Assembly (NCBI GenBank): GCA_005778225.1
Contig: SXPC01000176.1
Coordinates: 1 to 34,074, forward strand
DNA length: 34,074 bases
DNA from: Planctomyces sp.
Lineage (GTDB): Bacteria > Planctomycetota > Planctomycetia > Planctomycetales > Planctomycetaceae
Direction of reading: 5' to 3'
Position 1 is the stretch's first letter; the number at the start of each line of letters is the position of its first letter. The position numbers were made by a program, and so were the translations under genes. The notes beneath the pieces were generated by a model. That model did not search any database. It was not told the origin of the DNA and saw nothing but the letters and a program-made list of their open reading frames with translations. Positions 28,925 to 34,074 of this stretch are shown here, piece by piece.

Positions 28925-31900
28925 CTATTTTTCGGACAGCTTCTTCAGAAGTTCAATCATGTCGCTGATCAGAGTTTCCAAAGGCTTCACGCCGTCGCCG
29001 TCGATCATCTCGCAGACCATTTTTTGATCTTCGCCGATGTTGGGATTTTGCTTCAGGAGTTCGATCCCCATCGTGATGATAGACAGCGGGGTCTTGATGT
29101 CATGAGCCAGTTTTCTAACCGATTCTGGCGGGACGTCTGACTTCGGCAAAGGATCATCCATGGCTGTCTGTGCGTTCTCATTGGGAGTAGTTAGGGGCAT
29201 GGCTTCTTTTCGCTGGATAACAGCTGCGTCAGGATTTTCGGTCGCGACTTTCAGCAGGATCTCGTTGAGGGCCGTGATTTCCGCTGGTTTGACGAGGTGA
29301 TAATCGAAGCCCGCTTCCTGGGTGCGTCGTTTATCATCCTCATGGCCCCAGCCGGAAAGAGCGGCGATGACGATGTCTTTGCCCCAGTCGGTTGCATGAA
29401 TACGCCGAGTGGCTTCGTACCCATTCATCTTGGGCATGCCGATGTCCATCAGAATCAAGTGCGGGCTGAGTTGTTGAGCTTTCTCAATGCCATCGACGCC
29501 ATCGTGGGCCAGTTCGACCTGATGGCCCAGCTTCTCGATAATGACCTTCAGCATTTTCGCGGCGGCACGGTTGTCATCGACGACCAGGACGCGGAGTTGA
29601 CGCGTCGATTCCTGAATCTCATCGAACTGAGGGGGTTTGATGACGGGGACTTCGGGGAGTTCACAGGTGGGCATGGTGACTCGGAATTCGCTTCCCTTGT
29701 TGACGCCTTCGCTGAGAACGTCGATCGTGCCGTCGTGCATTTCGACGATCGTTTTGACGAGTGTCAGCCCAATCCCCAGTCCCGAGTAACCTTCTTCGAG
29801 CGAACGTTTGACCTGCCCGAACATCTGGAAAATGTGTTCCTGCATTTCGTGAGAGATGCCAAAGCCGGTGTCTTTGACTGAGATGACGAGTCGACCATCT
29901 TCTTCAAACGCTTTGAGCCAGATTTTCCCGCCATGAGGCGTATATTTGGCGGCGTTATCGAGCAGGTTCGCGACGACCTGGGTGAGTCGGGCAGCATCGG
30001 CGTTGACGCAGATTTCTTCCTTGGGCAGTTCGACAAAGAACTCCTGACTTCGGTCTTCGAAATGCGGGCGGGTCGACTCGATGGCGTTGTTGAGTATTTC
30101 ACTGAGTTCACTGGGCTGCTGACGTAGTGACAAGCTGCCTCGGGTGATGCGAGAGATGTCGAGGAGGTCTTCGATGAGGCGAACCATCTGTCTGACCTGG
30201 CGTTCCATCGTCTCGATGACCTGATTGGCTCCGGCATCACGGCTCTGCCATTTGAGAGTCTCGATCCCGGTGCGGATCGGAGCCAGCGGGTTGCGGAGTT
30301 CGTGAGCCAGGGTGGCGATGAAGTCGTTTTTGCGCTGGTCAGCAATCGAGAGGTCGCTGGCTAGTTTACGCAGGTTGTCTTCGAGCAGGCGTCGCTCGGT
30401 GACGTCGATAACGACGCCCGGCATATTCAGAGGACGGCCCTGCTCATCCCGCTCGATTCGAGCACGAGCGGTGATCCAGCGGACTTCGCCATCATCATCT
30501 GTCAGGCGATATTCTGCACTGAATACATCGCCGGCTTTGACGGCTTCGCTAATGACCTGATTTAGCAGTTCGCGATCATCGGGGTGCACGGCATCGACAT
30601 ATGATTCGAGCGAACCGCCTTGAGCCTGGTCATCTGCGACGCGGAACATTCTCGCGAGGTTACGATCTGCGTAGACCCTGTTTGACTGAATGTTCCAGTC
30701 CCAGGTTCCGATCTCGCCGATCTCGAGCATCGATTCCAGACGCGACTGAGCATCGGCCAGCGAGGCGCGAATCTGGGCCTGCTCGGTGATATCAACCTCA
30801 GCGACGACACCGCCGACAAGGTTTCCCTCAATATCGAACAGGGGACTGGCAGAGTTGAGAATCGTTTTTTTCTGGCCATCGAATGTTTCAATGAGGACTT
30901 CTTCGGGGCGGACGATTTCGCCGTTCTTTAATGCTCGACTCATGGCCCATTCTTCACCTTTGATGAGTTCCCCAGTTCTGGGCCACCAGCCTTTCCAATC
31001 CTGATAATGCTCAAATGTCGACGAGAGGGGAGTTGAGTCGCCCCAGATTTTCTTGAGTTCGCTGTTCAGGTGAGTCAGCTTGCCATCAGCATCGGCAAGA
31101 ATCACACCGACGGGCATGGCTTCGATGACGGATCGCAGGCGCAGTCGTTCAGATTGAATCTGGGCAACGTATTGTTCGTAGTCCTTTTCCGCATCGCGTT
31201 GTTCGCTCATATCGCGGAAGACCATGATCGCGCCGACGATCTTATCTGCACGACGGATGGGAGCCCCGCTATCGGAAATCGGGCGTCGCGAGCCGTCTTT
31301 GGCGATGAGGACCGTGTGATTGGCCAGCCCAACAATGACGCCTTCTCGCAAGACACGCGTGACCGGGCTTTCGACGACGGCACCCGTCTCTTCATTGACA
31401 ATATTGAAGACGACAGTCGACTGCTGCCCCAAAGCTTCTTCGAGCGTCCACCCGGTCAGTTGTTGCGCCACGGGATTGAGCATCGTGACTTCGCCACGGT
31501 CATTGGTCGCGATCACGCCGTCGCCGATACTCTCGAGGGTGACGCGGAGATTCTCCTGCTCCTGGCGGATCAATTCGGTGGCACGTTGGCGCCCTCTGAG
31601 TTCGCGGACGACCAGGGGGAGTACCATTGCACAGGCCGTCAGGCCAAGAACAGCAGAAATGACCATTTCGACTCGGGCGCGCTGGAAGCTGTTGTTGAGC
31701 GCCTGGACTCTGCTGGTATAGACTTTATCCAGCGTGCTACTGAGTGTTCGTGTCTGGCCACGAATCGCCTGCATCAAACGCAGGCCTTCTTGAGTATTGA
31801 CGATGTTTCGACCGGCTTCGAGTCCATCCTGACGAGCGACATCGATCGTGCGCTTCATTTCCGTCATTTTACTGTCGATGAGATCAAAGAGCTTTTTGAA

Positions 31901-32221
31901 TTCGTCGCTGTATTCTGGATGATTTTTAACGACGTTTTCGATCTCGTCTTTGCGAGACGCCATCTCGTTGGTCGAGTCAATGAAGGGCTGAAGGTAAGCA
32001 TCTTCTCCCGCGATCAGGAAGCCACGTTGTCCAGTCTCTGCATCAACGATGACGGAGTAAAGCTGTTCGAATTTGTGAACGAGGTTGTTCGTTTCGCGCG
32101 CCGATGCACGGGCTTTTTCGATCTGACGCAGGCGCTGGTAGGAACTAGCGGTCAACAAAACCAGAAACACCGCTAAGCAGCCTATCAGGATGATAATCCG
32201 GGTGTTTGTGACCGTCTTCAT
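28925..32221 (-). CDS. CHASE3-PAS hybrid histidine kinase with receiver and second H-box
   Basis: The 1098-residue protein has an N-terminal membrane helix (about 8-28), a CHASE3 sensor domain, a second helix near 185-205, then three PAS domains (about 220-620; ESIGDGVIATNDRGEVTMLN, SVIEAMPVGVILADADGKLT, and IGTWDWNIQSNRVYADRNLA). A histidine kinase core follows: H-box LAHELRNPLAPIRTGIE with His640, N box LLDNAAKYTPHG, DTGFGI, and GLGIGLTLVK. A receiver domain has LVVDDN and the acceptor Asp926 in LMDIGMPKMNG. The last 65 residues carry another H-box (LAHDIKTPLSIITMGIELL, His1040) without its own ATPase domain. The start at ATG 32221 gives a normal N terminus next to the membrane helix; a GTG at 32326 would add 35 residues. 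It is unpaired with a separate response regulator. Confidence 0.92.
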   Translation of the reverse strand: MKTVTNTRIIILIGCLAVFLVLLTASSYQRLRQIEKARASARETNNLVHKFEQLYSVIVDAETGQRGFLIAGEDAYLQPFIDSTNEMASRKDEIENVVKNHPEYSDEFKKLFDLIDSKMTEMKRTIDVARQDGLEAGRNIVNTQEGLRLMQAIRGQTRTLSSTLDKVYTSRVQALNNSFQRARVEMVISAVLGLTACAMVLPLVVRELRGRQRATELIRQEQENLRVTLESIGDGVIATNDRGEVTMLNPVAQQLTGWTLEEALGQQSTVVFNIVNEETGAVVESPVTRVLREGVIVGLANHTVLIAKDGSRRPISDSGAPIRRADKIVGAIMVFRDMSEQRDAEKDYEQYVAQIQSERLRLRSVIEAMPVGVILADADGKLTHLNSELKKIWGDSTPLSSTFEHYQDWKGWWPRTGELIKGEEWAMSRALKNGEIVRPEEVLIETFDGQKKTILNSASPLFDIEGNLVGGVVAEVDITEQAQIRASLADAQSRLESMLEIGEIGTWDWNIQSNRVYADRNLARMFRVADDQAQGGSLESYVDAVHPDDRELLNQVISEAVKAGDVFSAEYRLTDDDGEVRWITARARIERDEQGRPLNMPGVVIDVTERRLLEDNLRKLASDLSIADQRKNDFIATLAHELRNPLAPIRTGIETLKWQSRDAGANQVIETMERQVRQMVRLIEDLLDISRITRGSLSLRQQPSELSEILNNAIESTRPHFEDRSQEFFVELPKEEICVNADAARLTQVVANLLDNAAKYTPHGGKIWLKAFEEDGRLVISVKDTGFGISHEMQEHIFQMFGQVKRSLEEGYSGLGIGLTLVKTIVEMHDGTIDVLSEGVNKGSEFRVTMPTCELPEVPVIKPPQFDEIQESTRQLRVLVVDDNRAAAKMLKVIIEKLGHQVELAHDGVDGIEKAQQLSPHLILMDIGMPKMNGYEATRRIHATDWGKDIVIAALSGWGHEDDKRRTQEAGFDYHLVKPAEITALNEILLKVATENPDAAVIQRKEAMPLTTPNENAQTAMDDPLPKSDVPPESVRKLAHDIKTPLSIITMGIELLKQNPNIGEDQKMVCEMIDGDGVKPLETLISDMIELLKKLSEK

Positions 32222-32524
32222 CGATTCGTTACCCAATTGCATCCCTGCGACGACATGCCCAAGAGGAACATCAATAGCCCTCGAGTGCATCGCGACTCGG
32301 CTGGCCCTGTTGATGGATCGAATCACTGACAGGATGTCGGCTGCTTCCGACGTGAGAGTCCTGCAATTCCCTTGTTATCCAGCCGGCAGCAACCTGTCAT
32401 CCACTTTGACCAGGAAGCCCAATTTCTCTGCCGAACGGAAATCGTTGGCGACTCGGAACGTCGATTGTCCCTAAGGTCGCTACGAAACATAACTTCCGGC
32501 GCTGCACAAAACGGCGCATAAAAA
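32222..32524. other. Intergenic stretch upstream of the hybrid kinase
   Basis: About 300 bases with no gene I can support. The frame of the kinase stays open to a GTG at 32326, so part could code if that start is used. The kinase promoter should be here. Confidence 0.35.
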
Positions 32525-32549
32525 GATCCCGCTCAAAACTAGCGGGATC
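32525..32549 (-). terminator. Rho-independent terminator of the acidic-tail protein gene
   Basis: Nine-base arms GATCCCGCT and AGCGGGATC enclose a seven-base loop. On the minus strand five Ts follow. It lies 35 bases after the stop codon at 32584. Confidence 0.85.
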
Positions 32550-32583
32550 GGTTGGGAACGTCAATCATTCCAATGCGAATGAA

Positions 32584-33057
32584 TTACTCATCATCGTCAG
32601 CGAAGTCTTCTTCGCCAGCATCATCGGCGTCGGCATCGTCGTCAAACGCATCATCTTCTTCGACTTCCAGCTCGACTTCGACTTCTTCGTCGCCGACTTC
32701 GTCATCACCTGCGACTTCGTCGGTCAGCTCTTCATCGTCTTCGACGACGATCTTCGATTTCGGAGCTTCCTGACCGATGACTTCTTTGACTGGCTGAAGG
32801 AAATACAGCTTCTTCGACTTGGAGCGGAGCAGTTCGAGTTTCTCGAGAGCTTCGTCCTTCTGGTCGTAATTGAAGCGACCCTCTTCTTTGAGTGCACCGC
32901 TGAAGATCACCCAAACCATGCGTTTACGTTCCAGGCTGGCAGCCTTGGTACGTCGCTTGGCCTTCCGCTTCACGGTCTTTTTGACTTTGGCTTCTGCTGG
33001 TAACTTTTCGGCAGCTTCTGCTTCGCGACGTCGATCTAGAAGTGTCTTACGGGCCAT
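32584..33057 (-). CDS. Basic protein with long acidic tail, unknown function
   Basis: The 157-residue protein has three parts. Residues 1-47 are strongly basic (KVKKTVKRKAKRRTKAASLE). A compact core follows, about 48-102 (MVWVIFSGALKEEGRFNYDQ, ALEKLELLRSKSKKLYFLQP). The last 52 residues contain 33 Asp or Glu. Such charge separation is seen in proteins that bind nucleic acid or ribosomes and fold the tail back onto the basic part; this is inference. No signal peptide or membrane helix. I recognise no family. It is a single gene with its own terminator, divergent from xylA across about 295 bases in which I see no clear feature. Confidence 0.7.
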   Translation of the reverse strand: MARKTLLDRRREAEAAEKLPAEAKVKKTVKRKAKRRTKAASLERKRMVWVIFSGALKEEGRFNYDQKDEALEKLELLRSKSKKLYFLQPVKEVIGQEAPKSKIVVEDDEELTDEVAGDDEVGDEEVEVELEVEEDDAFDDDADADDAGEEDFADDDE

Positions 33058-33352
33058 GTTTCGAACTCATTTTCCTAAACGGTCCCGGCGGAACTCACCT
33101 GAAACAGGGCTCGCCACCGTAACCTTGATCTGACTTGATGCGGATATCCGGCAAAATATCTCAGACACCTAAAAACCAAGCTAACAGTCTACCAGATTTT
33201 AGTCTTTTTGACCAGCAAATGCAGTTCTTTTTTTGTCTCGCCCCTTTCCATTTCTAGCTTCCCGGTCCCACCATGATTACACTGCCAAAAACAGAACGCA
33301 TCAACAAGCATTCAAATACAATTCATCCGCAATATTTCTAAGGAAGCATCCC

Positions 33353-34074
33353 ATGGCCTTTTTCCCTGAAATCTCCAAAATCCAGTACGAAGGCCCTCAA
33401 AGCCGCAATCCGCTCGCGTTTCGACATTATAACCCGGAGGAAGTCGTCGAAGGCCAGAAGATGAAGGATCTCCTTCGTTTCTCTGTCGCCTACTGGCACA
33501 CCTTCCGCGGCAATGGTTCTGATCCGTTCGGTGCTCCCACCATGGTCAGGCCGTGGTGCGATGGCACGGACTCGATGGATAACACTCTCAAACGCGTTGA
33601 TGTTGCCTTTGAGTTCATGGAGAAACTGGGCGTCGAATTCTACTGCTTTCATGATCGCGACATCGCTCCAGAGGGTGCCTCTCTCAAAGAGACGAATCAG
33701 ATCCTCGACAAGGTGACAGCCAAGCTCAAAGAGGCTCAAAAGCGAACCGGGATCAAGCTCCTGTGGGGGACTGCGAACCTCTTCTCCAATCCTCGTTTCA
33801 TGCACGGGGCCGCCACCAGTTGCAACGCTGACGTTTACGCCTACGCGGCTGCTCAGGTCAAAAAAGCGATCGAAGTGACTCACGAACTCGGCGGTGAGAA
33901 TTACGTATTCTGGGGTGGTCGCGAAGGTTATCACAACCTCTTCAACACCGACATGAAACGCGAACTCGATCACCTCGCCCGCTTCATGCACATGGCTCAT
34001 GATTACGCCAAGAAGATCGGCTTCCATGGCCAGTTCCTCTTCGAGCCAAAACCCAAAGAGCCAACCAAGCACCA
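33353..34074 (+). CDS. xylA: Xylose isomerase, 3' end cut by window
   Basis: Xylose isomerase converts D-xylose to D-xylulose (and glucose to fructose) with two divalent metal ions. The visible 240 residues read [20 protein letters not shown], then [31 protein letters not shown] with the catalytic His and Asp, and [15 protein letters not shown] followed by [13 protein letters not shown], which includes a metal-binding Glu. This matches the family in order and spacing. AAGGA lies eight bases before the ATG at 33353. The frame is still open at the right edge; the full enzyme is about 435 residues. The rest of a xylose operon (xylB) is not visible. Confidence 0.95.
   Translation, partial: MAFFPEISKIQYEGPQSRNPLAFRHYNPEEVVEGQKMKDLLRFSVAYWHTFRGNGSDPFGAPTMVRPWCDGTDSMDNTLKRVDVAFEFMEKLGVEFYCFHDRDIAPEGASLKETNQILDKVTAKLKEAQKRTGIKLLWGTANLFSNPRFMHGAATSCNADVYAYAAAQVKKAIEVTHELGGENYVFWGGREGYHNLFNTDMKRELDHLARFMHMAHDYAKKIGFHGQFLFEPKPKEPTKH

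Noticed and set aside
31070-32176. Long open frame on the plus strand, 368 codons
   Set aside because: It lies antisense to the hybrid histidine kinase, whose domains are unmistakable; the frame has no family resemblance.
32552-32773. Ser-rich open frame on the plus strand
   Set aside because: It is the complement of the Asp/Glu-rich tail of the minus-strand gene.
33338-34072. Long open frame on the minus strand at the right edge
   Set aside because: It is antisense to xylA, which is clear on the plus strand with a ribosome-binding site.

Overview
The window looks like the chromosome of a planctomycete. The gene families point that way: an HDOD domain fused to a Ser/Thr kinase, futalosine-pathway menaquinone genes, hopanoid HpnH, tandem pilin-like proteins of a type I associate with planctomycetes, paired ClpPs next to trigger factor, and many long intergenic inverted repeats. 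This is an inference from protein families and style; no rRNA or other marker fixes the species.

Layout. Bases 1-6206 (+) hold the end of hpnH, a GH3-family protein, then a tight run of a UbiD-like protein, UbiE and UbiX, the last two overlapping. A convergent gene of unknown function follows (6329-6796). An HDOD-kinase (7241-9220) sits behind an unusually structured leader. Bases 9221-9683 are a cluster of hairpins and inverted repeats, followed by a small TPR gene (-). Next come a GT39-type membrane glycosyltransferase, then parB (12449-13618) flanked by two parS sites, tRNA-Pro(UGG), a large single-pass membrane protein of unknown function, and the mqnP-mqnE pair. A VOC protein and a 67-residue membrane protein complete the plus-strand half.

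From 20 kb most genes are on the minus strand: a coiled-coil lipoprotein; tig followed by two clpP genes; tRNA-Gly(GCC); a flavin-reductase/SUKH pair; a CHASE3-PAS hybrid histidine kinase; and a small protein with an acidic tail. Two tandem pilin-like genes (25647-26498) and xylA, cut by the right edge, are on the plus strand.

How the genes fit together. UbiD-like/UbiE/UbiX at 3-6 kb and MqnP/MqnE at 16-18 kb together look like part of one menaquinone (futalosine) pathway, but the UbiD-like protein lacks the residues normally used for catalysis. ParB with two parS sites suggests a chromosome-segregation locus, although no parA is present. ParB carries a histidine-rich N-terminal extension. 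tig-clpP-clpP is a protein quality-control group.

The most unusual non-coding feature is the density of paired, inverted, mostly palindromic repeats. One family begins with GTAG followed by a hairpin, which is the architecture of REP doublets (REPINs). One of its copies supplies the stop codon of the flavin reductase gene.
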